DNA of 64,000 nt from NCBI GenBank assembly GCA_026686845.1, contig JAIVEN010000015.1:25215501-25279500 (forward strand), given 5' to 3'. Positions 48,354 through 59,440 of this stretch are shown one piece after another (within the stretch, counting starts at the first letter, position 1; the number at the start of each line of letters is the position of its first letter). Source of the DNA: Adenanthera pavonina. Its lineage: Eukaryota; Streptophyta; Magnoliopsida; Fabales; Fabaceae. The notes beneath the pieces were generated by a model. That model was given only the letters and a program-made list of their open reading frames with translations. It was not told the DNA's origin and ran no database searches. A program made the position numbers and the translations under genes.

Positions 48354-49739
48354 GTTAGTATCTGAGATTAAAAGTCTCATTCAGTATATGTTACTGGTGT
48401 TGTAATATGATCCATTTTTTCCCTAGCTTTTAAATTTTTGTATGGAAGTATACAAGTATTGTTAGGTCTTAGGTGTAAGAGTTAGTGAGAAGAAGATAGT
48501 TTATAACTGTTACTTATTGGAAGATAGTTAATTGGATAGTTTATAACTGTTACTAATTGGAAGACATGTATAAAGTGCCTGTTGTGTTATTTTTTTGGTC
48601 TTTGTATGCATTTAATTAATTAATTTATTTTTGGAGTATAAATTTTCGTGCATAATGAAGCCTGAATATTACTCTGAGTTTCTAAAATCATCTGACAAGA
48701 CAACAAGACATATATCTGGAGGATTATCTCATTGATACACTTTTTATTACCTTGTCTCGTATAAGTTCATGTTAGTAAAGAATTCAATGTAATTAAGTGT
48801 TTCACTACCTTTGTATAAAATTGTGATTCATCTTTTGCTATAGGAATACCATTGAGTCAATCTTCAAGGCAGAAGGATTTAAGTTCAAATCCTACCTAGA
48901 GCAAAAATCACTGAAAACTGTTACGGATATTAATTAAATCTTTCATGGGCTGTTTTTAAATAGCTTTAGATTTTGGGTTGTAATAGTCCAGTTTAGTATT
49001 TGAGCCTCTAATGGCCAAGTGGTTTGAAGTTGGATTTCAGGCCAACTCATTCGCCTAATTAAATTAATTTTCAGCACAAGGAGTGCTGTACTTGTGCTTT
49101 GTTCATAATTAAAGCCTTAAGGCCATTCACATGGGGAAGCATTTTAGAGATATTAATTAGATCATTCTTTGTCCTTCTCCTAATTGCTGAAGCTGTGGAT
49201 TGAATTAGATCTTGGCAGTCACTAATAATCCTGTTTTATGAATAATTATGTGAAACTTTATAACCTATTTTTCCCAAATATGTAACTTAAGTAACCATAA
49301 CATGTTTTATTCCTAGGTTGAAACTTTAACATATTCCTGTAACCTTTGCAAGGATATTATGTGGGAGTCCAGATGTGAAAGGGGAAAGCATCAAAATAAG
49401 ATTTGGTTACTGCACTCAGATGAAACAACATTGGAAGGAGCTATAATATTTATAGTTCTTTATTTTTGGTTTTGCTGGCTTGAACTTATTTTATGATAGT
49501 AATTGAGAGATTGTTTAGATATTATTTATAGTGTTGAGAGATTATTTAGAGATCTTTTTATAATTTGTAGTGTTAAGGGATGACTTTTATTGTGAATTGT
49601 AAGATATGATATATTAATTATATTGTTGTTGAATTAAAATTTTAGATGTGCTATGTTGGTTGAAATTGATCTAGTTTTATTCTATAACAAGTTCTAAATA
49701 GGTAAACTAAAAAGTGAATTTTTTTTTTAAAAAGTAGAA

Positions 49740-50030
49740 ACCTTTTTACGGCTGTTCTTCGAAAAACAGCCATAGAAAGTGCAACTTTCTACGGCTATTT
49801 TTTAAAAACCAGCCGTAGAAGGTGGACCTTTGTATGGCTATTTCCTTAAAAACAGCTGTAGAAAGTGGCACTTTCTATGGCTGTTTATAAGATAACAGCC
49901 GTTAAAAGACAAACTTTTTATGGCTGTTTATTAACAAAACGTAAAATGATATATTTTCTATGTCTGTAGCTTCTACGTCACTTTGAAAACAGCCATAAAA
50001 AGGCCAAAATAACAAACATAAAATGATATT
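49740..50030. repeat. right subterminal hairpin repeats of the CACTA
   Basis: At least five units alternate CTTTTTACGGCTGTT and AACAGCCGTAGAAAG words with variants (TATGGCTGTTT, AACAGCCATAG). They are spaced about 45-55 bp, each an imperfect inverted repeat like those at the left end. Confidence 0.88.
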
Positions 50031-50605
50031 TTTTTGTAGTAGTGTCAACATCAGAAGATTATAATTTGAATCAATTTTAGGGTGATTATTGATTGATTGA
50101 TAATTATGGCAGATGACTATGGATATGGTTGTTGTTGGTGTTTGTTGTGGATGAATTTGGCTATTTATGAACCCATGTTTATGTTATAAGTGATGGTTGA
50201 TGAATATTGTACTAGACTAATGGAATGGTGGTTCAAGAATATTGTACTAGACTATCGTTTTTATCTTAGTTTGAATGTCAATTTTATGATTATGGAAGAA
50301 TATTTTCTATATTTTTTATCTATATTATATAAAACATATTAATTTATTCATAACCAATTTGACCACAGTTCAACCCAATCCGATCATTAAATCTTGAACA
50401 GGTATCTCGACCGATTTAATGGTCGATCCAGTTTTTTGAACCTTGACTTTTTCATTTAAATAAAATGCCAAAATTTATTCTACTCTTTCTCTCTCTTTTA
50501 TTCACTATTTTCTTTTCTTTTTCATTTTTTTATTCCATTTGACATTTCTATCCATGCCTTAATTAAATGGACCTTGATTTTTACATTTTAGGCCATGGAC
50601 ATTTT

Positions 50606-51174
50606 TGTTAGATATGCTGGCTTCCCAAGAGTGGGGGTGAATTGGGAAGATTATAATTTTCTGCAAAATGTCAATAAAGTGAAGAAAGCAATGTTGACAG
50701 TAAAAAAAAGTATAAATAAATAACAAGTAAAAGTAGTAATAGAAAGGGAAAGACACAGATGTTTATCTTGGTTTGGTCTCTCAATCTTGACCTACGTCTA
50801 GTCTTCAAGCCACAACTTGAGATTTTCCACTATCTTGCAAGAATTCAATGGGGTTCTTGCAAATACCACAGTACAGCTATGATACTCTGTTTTAGAGCTC
50901 ACACTTTATCTCTTTGCATTCTAGCTAAGTGCTTTCCTAATCCCTTGTGATATCCCTTCACAAGAAAATCTTTCTTCCAGATAAAGATAAGATTGTTTAC
51001 AATAGATAAACTCTCTTAATTAGAGTGTATATGAAAGTTGGAGTACAAAGAATGAAGCATGTGAGAGTAGGAGACTTTAAGTTGATGATTTGGCAGAGTT
51101 TCAGTATGTACAAAGTTAAAATCGTTACCCACAACTTCAAATGTTGTTATATTTATAGATTTAGGTCTTAACTA
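50606..51174. mobile_element. left part of an older Sirevirus-family LTR, split by the nested element
   Basis: It starts TGTTAGATATGCTGGCTTCC and follows the sequence of the LTR at 51175 closely but with more differences. It ends at TCTTAACTA, where the nested copy begins. The matching right part starts at 62955. Candidate target duplication at its outer left is ATTTT (50601-50605). The short stretch 50446-50605 is the flank between it and the hAT end. Confidence 0.85.
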
Positions 51175-52836
51175 TGTTAGTTATGCTAGCTTCCCAAGAG
51201 GGGGGTGAATTGGGAAGCTTGAAAATTTTTTGCAAAATGTCAATAAAGTGAAGAAAGTAAAGTATAGAAGATAAAACAGAGTATGAGTAAATTAACTGAA
51301 AAGTTATAGTAAAGAGAAGAAAACTCAGATATTTATCCTGGTTCGGTCTCTCCACTTGACTTACGTCTTATCCCCAAGTCACCATTTGAGATTTTTCACT
51401 ATTCTGCAAGAATTCAGTGGGCTTCTCGCAAATGCCTCAGTATAAAGATGATGCTTTGTTTCTAGAGCTTCACTCAATCACTCTATGCACTCTTACGAAG
51501 TGCTTCCCAATCCCTTATGATATCCCTTCACAAGAAAATCTATCTTTCAAATGAAGATAAGATTGTTTACAAAGATTAAACTCTCTTAAACAGAGCGAAT
51601 ATGAAAGTTGGAGTACAAAATATTGAAGTGAGAGAGTAAGAGACTTTAAGTAGATGATTTGACAGAGTTTCAGTATATACAATGTTAAAATCATTACCCA
51701 CAACTTCAAATGATGTTATATTTATGGATTTAGGTCTCAACTATTCATTAGAGACAAAATCTATCCGTTGGAGAAGTTATCCAACGGTTACTCTAAAAAA
51801 CTATCCGTTAACCAACCGCATTTAATGCTTCTGACATACTGAAATTTGAATTTCAGTTAGTCAACAGACGAATTTCACAGAAACCGAAGGTTAACAGCTT
51901 CAACGTTGAATGCCCGAAGTTCGTCTGTCATAAAGTGAAATTCGAATTTTGATATTTGGAAAATGTTTCTTTGTTGTAACATACGAATTTTCATGTTGAA
52001 AGTTTTTCTGTTAAGTGTGAACAGTATTTTCAATTTGCTACAGTGCTTTCAAAATTCGAATTTTGGAACCCCAAAGTTTGTCTGTCCGTAGCTGGTTTAT
52101 AAGGCATAGTAGTTCATATGATTCAAAATTCAAATTTTCAAAGGGCAAAGTTCGTATGTCAGAGAGACCTCTTTTTAGACTAACTTCAAAATTTGAATTT
52201 ATAAATACTGTCATTCATATGTCAACATATCATTCTAACAGACTCACAAGCTTAGTTTCTGAAATTCAAATTTTCATGTTCAAAGTTCATCTGTTAGTGA
52301 GCAATTTTGAAATCCGTTCTAAACTTGGTTTCAGATGAATTTTAACATAATTTTAGACAAATTTCTTTAGTTTCATAAGTTTCATTTTGTCTGAAATTTG
52401 AATTTTCAAAACCCAAAGTTTGTCTGTTAGTGAAAGCTCCTTTCAGACACTTATCAAAATTCGAATTTCATCAAGTCAAAATTCGTCTGTCAGAGAGGCT
52501 TCTCTTCAGACTTGTTCAGTTTCAGTACGAAATTCGAATTTCCAAAGCTAAAGTTCAAATTTCCAAGATGACAGATTAGTATTAACCTTTCAAACTTCGT
52601 CTGTTGGTGGGTGTTTTTCAAATATTCCATGATTTAACATAGAATCAAGGTTTTAAAACATCTTTTCACCAAATCAAAGTCTTTTACTTCAATAAAACAC
52701 TACTAAACATCCTACATCTATTTTTGCACAGATTTATCCAGAATTTCTTCACTTGAAACCTTTTGGGCACCTTTGATATCTTTATTACAAGCTCTTGAAG
52801 GTTGATTTGGAATCATCAAAACTTCTTGATTCAACA
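51175..52836 (-). repeat. 3' LTR, 1662 bp
   Basis: Bounded by TGTTAGTTATGCTAGC and CTTGATTCAACA (TG...CA). It is adjacent to the polypurine tract, which makes it the 3' LTR of the minus-strand element. From about 51830 to 52620 it carries an array of AAAGTTCGTCTGT(C/T)AG words with AAATTCGAATTTT palindromes. It differs from the other LTR by scattered substitutions and small indels. Confidence 0.95.
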
Positions 52837-52850
52837 TTCTCCCCTTTTTT
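52837..52850 (-). other. polypurine tract
   Basis: AAAAAAGGGGAGAA on the minus strand abuts the 3' LTR directly. It is where plus-strand DNA synthesis would start in an active relative. Confidence 0.9.
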
Positions 52851-53159
52851 GATGATGACAAAATAACTTGCAAACTGGATTAGTACTTGGTTTTGCTTTA
52901 ACAAGCTCCCCCTCAACATATGCATTACATATCAAAAGATATCATATATAGTAGATCATGTGAAGAGATTTAAAGAATAATAAGAACAGATCATTACAAC
53001 CAAGGAATTCTTTCATTTTACCAAATGTTGCTTCATAGAAACCAATTTATGCAAAGTACTTCGAAATACACAAATTAAACACAAAATACAAACACAGAAT
53101 ACAATCAAACATCTGAAACTCAATGCAGCACTATAAGAGGACTCAAGCCTAAGTTCTAA

Positions 53160-55341
53160 TCACTTTTGCTTTGACTTGGTCTTCTTGCTGTAAGTCTTTC
53201 CAGATGGCTCAACAGCAGTCTTGCCAGTTTGCTTACTCTTCTCCCCCTTTTTGGCATCATTAGAAAGGTGAACAAAATCAGTCGGAGGAGGGATATAAGA
53301 AACTGGAATAGCTTTGTGGGGCACAGGATCAAAAGGCAGATGAGGCTCAGAAGGCTTAGTGCTTGGATCCTCATCATCAGAGACCTCAAGGAGCTCTTGC
53401 ACCTTTTGTCTGGAAAGAGCTAATTGAGCCCTTTGTTCTTCTGAAAGACCATATCCAATGAGAGATGAAGGAGCAGGGTCATCAGAATGGAACATTTCTT
53501 CGAGCCTTCTTCTCTGAGCTTGCAAGAGAGCATTGTGAGCAATAGCTTCCAAATCAACAACAGGCACAATGCTTCTTTCTTCATTGCTGGCAACCTCCAT
53601 CAATGATGAAGTAGAAATGGCTGCCACTAATCTCTCTACTTGCTCAGATTCTTACTGTGACAGGATGAACTCTTGAGCATATGCAATAATGGGATCATGA
53701 GAACTTAAATCCTGAGGTCCTTCTTCTTCCAAACCATAGTCCAAGGGTGGACCAGGACTTGGTGTGCTCAGAGTATCAGCAGGCTCAGTACCATCTACAT
53801 CATCATTATGCTCAGAAGAGGCTAGCTCAAAAGGGGCTTGGAGGCTCAGGAGTTGGAGACTGAACAGGCACTGAGAACCCTGGCTGAGGTGGAGCTGATG
53901 TGGCAAGAATTGCACTCTGAATATCTTCATAGGTATCAGCAACCACTTTCGTATTCTTGGCCAACTGGTGAATCTGATCTTGCAGATGAGCAAATTTGGC
54001 ATTTTGCTCATCCCTGATGCTAAGTATGAGTGTACACAAGCTGTCATACAACTCAGTGATCTTGGTTGGCTTGGCACGAGAGAAGGGAGTAGATGAATGT
54101 TAGTAGGCTTGGATGGAGATGGGACAGGCAGAGAAAGCTGTGGTGTAAGTCTGGCAGGAGCTTCAGAGGTACCTTCTTGCTATTGGGAGGCACCTTCAAC
54201 AAAGAAAAGATCTTCAAATTTTCCTGCTCCCTTCCCAATCCATCTTCCTTTATTTCTTTCAATCCCCATTCTTTGAAGTTCCTCCTCCTTGAAGATCTCA
54301 GTGGGTTTCCCTTTCCCCTTCTCAAGATGCTGAATTCTAGCATATTGCAGAATTCTAGAAATGATTGCTGCATAGGGGAGTGTGGAGTCTTTCCTCTGAT
54401 CCCTTGCCTTGATCATGCGTTGGAGTATGATATGTCCCATGTTGATAAGCTTTCCATGCATGATTGCTGCCATGACATGTGCCTCTGCCCTTGTTATTAG
54501 ATTGAAGCTGCCCCCTTTGTTGAATATGATCCTAGACACTATGTAGTGCAGGATCCTTTACTTGAGCACTGAGATCTATGGGCTTTAGCAAGTTTATGGA
54601 TGGCCTGTTTTCCTTTCTTATGAACAATGTGTTCAGAATTGTGCTCTTCTTATAGTTCAAAAAGGGGCCACCTTCTTCATCAGCAGTATCTCCCTCATCC
54701 ATGTATCCAGAGGCAGTGATGTCAATCTTGAGGCCATCTTGCTCTGGGATTTCCAACACTTCATTAAAGGTCTCATCTATGAGCCAGATGGTCCTAGATC
54801 TTAGATTGACCTCCGACTTCTTCTTCTTGCTGTTGAATTTTAAGGAGACATACCATGTCTTAACCACTTCATCATCATACCTCTCCAATATCTCTAACAG
54901 ATTCTTATATCTTAGCATCCATATTCCAGCATCAAAACTATTAGAGACCAAGAAATCTTCCAAGTTCACACAATGAGGTTTGATTACCTTTTTATTGGCA
55001 AACTTGGTCAAGTATTCCTCCTGAATCTGTGGAGTGCTCCATAATGGCAGTGTAGTGAGTTGGTATTCTCCAGATTCAGTACTGGAGGAAGAAGTAGAAG
55101 CAACAGCAGCAGCAGCAGGAACAGGGACCGAAGGCTCTGCTTTCTTCGAAGAAGAGGGTCCAGTTTTCTTTGATTCTGCCTTTGGGGTTACCTTTTGTCA
55201 TTTGGAGGGAGTTGCTTTGCTTGATTTGACTTTTCTCTTCGGTTTCTTGCCCTTCTTTGAAGCATATTGTGACTTGACTATCCTCTTTGGTCTTGCCTCT
55301 CCTTTTCCAGCTTCAGGATTCTTTACTCTTGCCATTTCCAT
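53160..55341 (-). pseudogene. env-like extra reading frame of the Sirevirus, broken
   Basis: A probable start at 55341 gives a basic N-terminus (MEMARVKNPEAGKGEARPKR), then a Ser/Ala/Pro-rich stretch. An in-frame stop is at 55198-55200. The middle (55011-54532) holds TIWLIDETFNEVLEIPEQDG-type sequence found in the extra proteins of plant Sireviruses and Calypso-type elements. Frame changes occur near 54535, 54180, 54050 and 53650. The C-terminal part (53627-53160) has LEAIAHNALLQAQRRRLEEM and ends in a basic KKTKSKQK tail. Its role in the family is unknown; envelope function is a label by position only. No clear signal peptide or membrane span was seen. Confidence 0.7.
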
Positions 55342-56309
55342 GGATGAATGATTCAGAATGAAGCAGAGATTGGGTTTATAGGATGTAAAAAAAAGTTTAA
55401 AAGAATTTAAGAGCATTGATGAGAGGATTTGAACAGAGTCAGAGAGGAAAAGAGTAGGGTTGCGTCTGTTCAGTAGAAAATGTCAGTTTTAAAGTAAGTA
55501 ACCGCCTGACAGACGAATTTTGAGGGGTCAAAATTCGAACTTTGGGTAGTTAAAAGTTAAACTGTTCAGCAAAGCTTACTGACAGATGAATTTTCTTCTG
55601 AAAGTTCGTCTGACAGAGGCTTGGTTCAAGCAACACAAGATGAATAGACGAACTTTGTTCCAACAAAGTTCAAATTTTGAAGAGCAAACATCAAGCAGCA
55701 ATCAAATCAGCAACTAATAGATGAATTATGCATATTAAACTTCATCTTTAAAGGATTCAACATTAAGAGCATGTTTTAACAGACGAATTTTAAATCAGAA
55801 ATTTGAATTTCTAAACTTTGTAAAGGTTTTCCAACATTCGTATGTTAAGAATTAATCATTTGTATAATTATCATGTTGGACAAACATAACTTTGAAATTT
55901 TTTACTTTTGAAAATTCAAACTTTCAAGGTCTAACAGGCAAATTTTGAGGCATCACCGAGAACTGTTCCAATGTATAACAAGCTGAAGTTCATCTGTTGG
56001 GCATCCAAATTTGAATGTTGACCATGCTGACTTGCTCAAAAACTTAGTTTATCAAAGAAATTCATCTAACACACACCTAAGATACGAATTTCAACTTTAA
56101 AAACTTACAGAATGGATCCAGAAACTCAGAATTTTTTGCCATTTTCTTCACTTTTTTATTGTTCCATTCTGGTGTGCTCTATTTTTCAGATTTATTGCCA
56201 TTGAATCTCATGATGAGCACCTGCAACTTAAATTAAATTCACTCCGATGCTAAAGTTAGAATTAATTTAGTGTTGAAAATCTAACAACAGAATTGCATGC
56301 TGTATTTAC
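55342..56309. other. non-coding spacer between pol and the env-like region
   Basis: This 0.97-kb stretch contains a motif array like that in the LTRs: CAGACGAATTTTGAG (55511), AAAGTTCGTCTGACAGAG (55600), ATAGACGAACTTTG (55640), AACAGACGAATTTTAA (55778). Most copies are inverted relative to the LTR array. No coding was seen. Confidence 0.7.
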
Positions 56310-57790
56310 TTACAGTTCATTGGGATTTACCATACCCAATTCTCTTCTGATTTTGCAATGTTTATCTTCTGATAGAGGCTTTGTCAAGATATTAGCAACT
56401 TGGTCCTCAGTTGGGATGTATTCTAGTTTGATTTCTCCTTTCAAAACATGATCCCTTATAAAGTGGTGCCTAACTTCGATATGTTTTGTCTTTGAATGCA
56501 TGACAGGATTCTTTGTGATGTCTATGGTACTTTGGTTGTCACACATGATTGGTATTTCATTCATCTCAACCTCAAGATCTTCAAGCAACTGTTTCATCCA
56601 GATGATTTGGGCACAACAGCTTCCCGCTACAACATACTCAGCCTCTGCTGTGGATAAGGCCATACTGTTTTGCTTCTTGCTAAACCATGAAACCAATGAT
56701 CCTCCCAGAAACTGACAAGTTCTACTTGTGCTTTTTCTGTCAGTTTTGGATCCTGCAAAGTCAACATTAGTGTATCCTTTAAGATCTTCTCCATTGCCCT
56801 TTGGATACCAAAGACTCATCTGTGAAGTTCCAATAAGATATCTGAAGATATGTTTCACAGCAGTTGCATGGGTTTCCTTGGGACATGATTGGAATTTTGT
56901 ACACATACAGACACTAAACATGATATCAGGTCTACTGGCAGTTAGGTACAGTAGGGATCCAATCATTCTTCTATACTGGGTTATGTCAAACATTTTCCCT
57001 TTTTCATCCATATCCAGTTTGGTTGGAGTAGCCATAGGTGTTCCCATTGGCTTGGCATTTTCCATTCCAAACTTCTTTAGTAGTTCTTTCAGATACTTGA
57101 ATTGATTAAGAAAAATACCATCATCGCACTGCCTGATTTGCAATCCAAGCAAGAAGTTGAGTTCACCCATCATGGACATTTCGAATTCCCCCTGCATTAA
57201 CTTAGAAAAATTCTTGCAAAGAGATTCATTAGTAGCACCAAATATAATATCATCAACATAGATTTGAACAATAAGTAAATCTTTATTTTCTTTCTTAGTA
57301 AATAAAGTTGTATCTACTTTTCCTCTGTTGAACCATTTTCCAGTTAGAAAATTACTTAATCTTTCATACCATACTCTAGGGGCTTGTTTTAAACCGTAAA
57401 GAGCTTTCCTCAGTTTATAAACATGGTTTGGTTTTGTAGAGTCCTCAAAACCTGGAGGTTGGTCTATATAAACCTCTTCCATGATATATCCATTTAGAAA
57501 AGCACTCTTCACATCCATTTGATACAACAAAATATTTTTCATGCATGCATATGCTAATAGAATTCTAATTGCTTCTAATCTAGCTACTGGAGTAAAGGTT
57601 TCCTCAAAATCAATGCCTTCTTCTTGATTATATCATTTAGCAACCAGTCTAGCTTTATTTCTGATTATTGATACTGATTCATCAAGTTTATTTCTAAAAA
57701 GCCATTTGGTGCCAATGACAGGATGATTTTTGGGTCTAGGCACTAAATCCCAGACTTGATTTCTTTCAAACTGATTTAATTCATCTTGCA
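56310..57790 (-). pseudogene. reverse transcriptase / RNase H region of copia pol
   Basis: A continuous frame of 410 codons runs from 57542 to 56310. It contains YQMDVKSAFLNGYIMEEVYI, the catalytic YVDDIIFGA, the GSLLYLTASRPDI segment, and RNase H with ALSTAEAEYV and KTKHIEVRHHFIRDHV. Upstream the same frame continues through an in-frame TGA (57633-57635) to the start of the RT domain near 57790. RT and RNase H would copy the RNA genome in virus-like particles. The catalytic Asp pair is present; the break lies in the N-terminal RT segment. The typical copia order (integrase before RT) is kept. Confidence 0.93.
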
Positions 57791-58016
57791 TAGACAAAAT
57801 CTAGTATTCATCAGTTAAGGCTTCCTCAGTACATTTAGGTTCAATTTGTGAGATGAAAGCACAATTAATCATTTGATCCCTTAACTGTTTTCTGGTTCTA
57901 AATCTCTCTTGAACATTCCCTATCACTTGATCAACAGGATGATTCCTTTGATATCTCCAAGCTCTAAGGAGTTATTGAGACATTTCTTCATTATTTTCTT
58001 CTTCAAAATCTCTCTC

Positions 58017-58890
58017 CTAAATATCTTCCTCTATGTTAATAGATTCAGATATTTTTGGAGGTTCAATTTTACCTTCATAAGAGATATCTAACTTTTTAAA
58101 GTTTGAGACAAGATCATCCTCATCAGTAGCATGTTTAGAAGCAGTTTCATTTTCAATAAATACTACATGCACAGATTCTTCTACCAAATTAGACTTTTTA
58201 TTAAAAACTCTATATGCCTTACTTCCACTAGAATAGCCCAGAAATATACCTTCATCAGATTTGGCATCAAACTTACCTAGATTCTCCTTTCCATTGTTGT
58301 GGATAAAGCACTTACAGTCAAACACATGGAGATGTGAGAGATTTGGCTTTCTTCCTTTGTACAGCTCGTAATGAGTCTTCCTAAGGATTGGTCTGATGTA
58401 GGCTTTATTTATGATGTAGCTTGCTGTATTCACTGCATCAGCCCAAAATACTTGAGAGAGTTCCTTTTCATTCAGCATAGCTCTAGCTATCTCTCCAATT
58501 GATCTGTTCTTCCTTTCTATAACTCTATTATGTTGAGGAGTTCTTGGAGCTGAGAAGTTGTGATCAATTCCATGCTCATTACAATACTCCAGAAAGTATG
58601 AGTTCTCAAATTCTCCTCCATGATCTGACCTAATAGACATAATGGAAATACCCTTCTCATTTTTCACTTTCTTGGCTAAGGTTACAAATGCATCAAAGGT
58701 ATCACTTTTACAGGAAAGAAACAATGTCCATGTAAATCTAGAGTAATCATCCACAATTACAAGCACATACAGATTTTCACCAAAACTTTTTACCCTAGAT
58801 GGACCAATTAAATCTATATGCAGTAGTTCTAGTGGTCTAGTTGTGGTGACTACATTTTTGGGTTTAAAAGAAGATTTAGTTTGTTTTCCT
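58017..58890 (-). pseudogene. integrase core of copia pol
   Basis: The open frame 58766-58017 includes VIVDDYSRFTWTLF (first Asp), IRSDHGGEFEN (second Asp) and NRVIERKNRSIGE (Glu). All three acidic residues of the DDE core are therefore present. IFLGYSSGSKAYRVFNKKS marks the C-terminal part. Sequence upstream to about 58890 belongs to the same domain but is separated by a stop from the protease/pre-integrase part. The enzyme would insert the cDNA. Stops at both ends separate it from its neighbours. Confidence 0.92.
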
Positions 58891-58891
58891 C

Positions 58892-59440
58892 TTAGGCATC
58901 ATCACATTCTTTGTCCTTTTCAAAAGTGATTTTTGGTAGGCCAGTGACTAATAGTTTCGAAACCTGATTCATGTTAACATGAGTTAATCTTCTATGCCAC
59001 AGCCAACTATCATTGTCCTGACTAATCAAGCAAAGAGAATCTAGGGGAGGAAGTTTATCAAGATCAATAGTATAACAGTTACCATCCCTTTGAGCTTTGA
59101 GGATTACTTTGTGATCACTTTTTCTGATGACTAGGTAGAATTTTGAGTCAAACAGTATCCAGTGTCCTTTGTCACATGTTTGGCTCACACTTAGCAGATT
59201 ATGGTTGAGGCCAATCACAAACAGCACCTCTTCAATGGATGTTTCAGGATTCTTGCACACAATGCCAATGCCAACTATTCTGTCATATTGATCACCTCCA
59301 AAGGTCACCTTTCCTCCTTTCTTGTCTCTAAGGGTGATGAACTTATCCTTATCACCGGTCATGTGACTTGAGCAGGTACTATCCATATACCATTTATTGT
59401 TCTTTCTAGCTTTGAGACAGACCTGCAAAATAAAGTTCAT
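58892..59440 (-). pseudogene. aspartic protease and GAG-pre-integrase region
   Basis: A frame of 182 codons begins near the protease. KWYMDSTCSSHMTGDKDKF carries the catalytic Asp, but the residue usually Gly in the D-S-G triad is Thr, so activity is doubtful even without the frame breaks. The GAG-pre-integrase motif LWHRRLTHVNMNQVSKL follows. The frame ends at 58892 before the integrase core. Confidence 0.9.

Larger units (their letters stand above)
45786..50044. mobile_element. CACTA transposon, 4259 bp, non-autonomous, carrying host gene pieces
   Basis: Ends are CACTACTACAAAATAACA at 45786 and its inverted partner TTTTTTTGTAGTAGTG ending at 50044. An exact 3-bp duplication TCA lies at 45783-45785 and 50045-50047. 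Subterminal hairpin units (TTTACGGCTGTTTTTAGAAA type) lie at both ends. No transposase was recognised, so it would depend on an autonomous partner in trans. Inside, on the plus strand, are exons of an E2F-like gene (46897-47167) and a RABE/Rab8-like gene (48083-48353), both broken. It is younger than the hAT element that it splits. Confidence 0.92.
45405..50080 (+). pseudogene. hAT transposase C-terminal exons, split by a CACTA insertion
   Basis: 45418-45566 reads KRNHDPIDDESIEKVDFWVA-like sequence, then KEDTTLEFDDADFQ, resembling the acidic tail of BED/DUF659 hAT transposases (DPI...W motif). A last exon begins after an acceptor near 45685 (DEDMNIPDPPPLTSLDANRV). It is interrupted after the Ser codon ending at 45785 and resumes at 50048 with eleven codons to a TAG at 50078-50080. 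Removing the CACTA and one TCA leaves the frame unbroken, so the exon was open when the CACTA landed. The intron between this part and the central part hosts the solo LTR. Confidence 0.68.
38265..50445 (+). mobile_element. hAT transposon, decayed, with two nested insertions
   Basis: The left end CATTGTACAAAAAACCGG (38265) and the right end, read inward as CAAGGTTCAAAAAACTGG (from 50445), match at about 14 of 18 places. Outer flanks ACTTTTC and ACTTTTTC suggest an 8-bp duplication with one indel. Between them lie the plus-strand parts of a hAT transposase (BED finger, DUF659, tail). A solo LTR (42343-45173) and a CACTA (45786-50044) account for about 7.1 kb; the original element was about 5 kb. 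38265-39780 inside it shows no recognisable coding and probably held 5' untranslated or intron sequence. Confidence 0.65.

Noticed and set aside
52063..52338. Open frames inside LTRs (also 62180-62455 and 63488-63820)
   Set aside because: They repeat in all LTR copies because of the motif array and differ by stops; not protein-coding.
54093..54500. Plus-strand frames opposite the retroelement genes (also 53229, 54701, 55034, 56500, 56728, 60295)
   Set aside because: Antisense shadows of the gag, pol and env-like regions.
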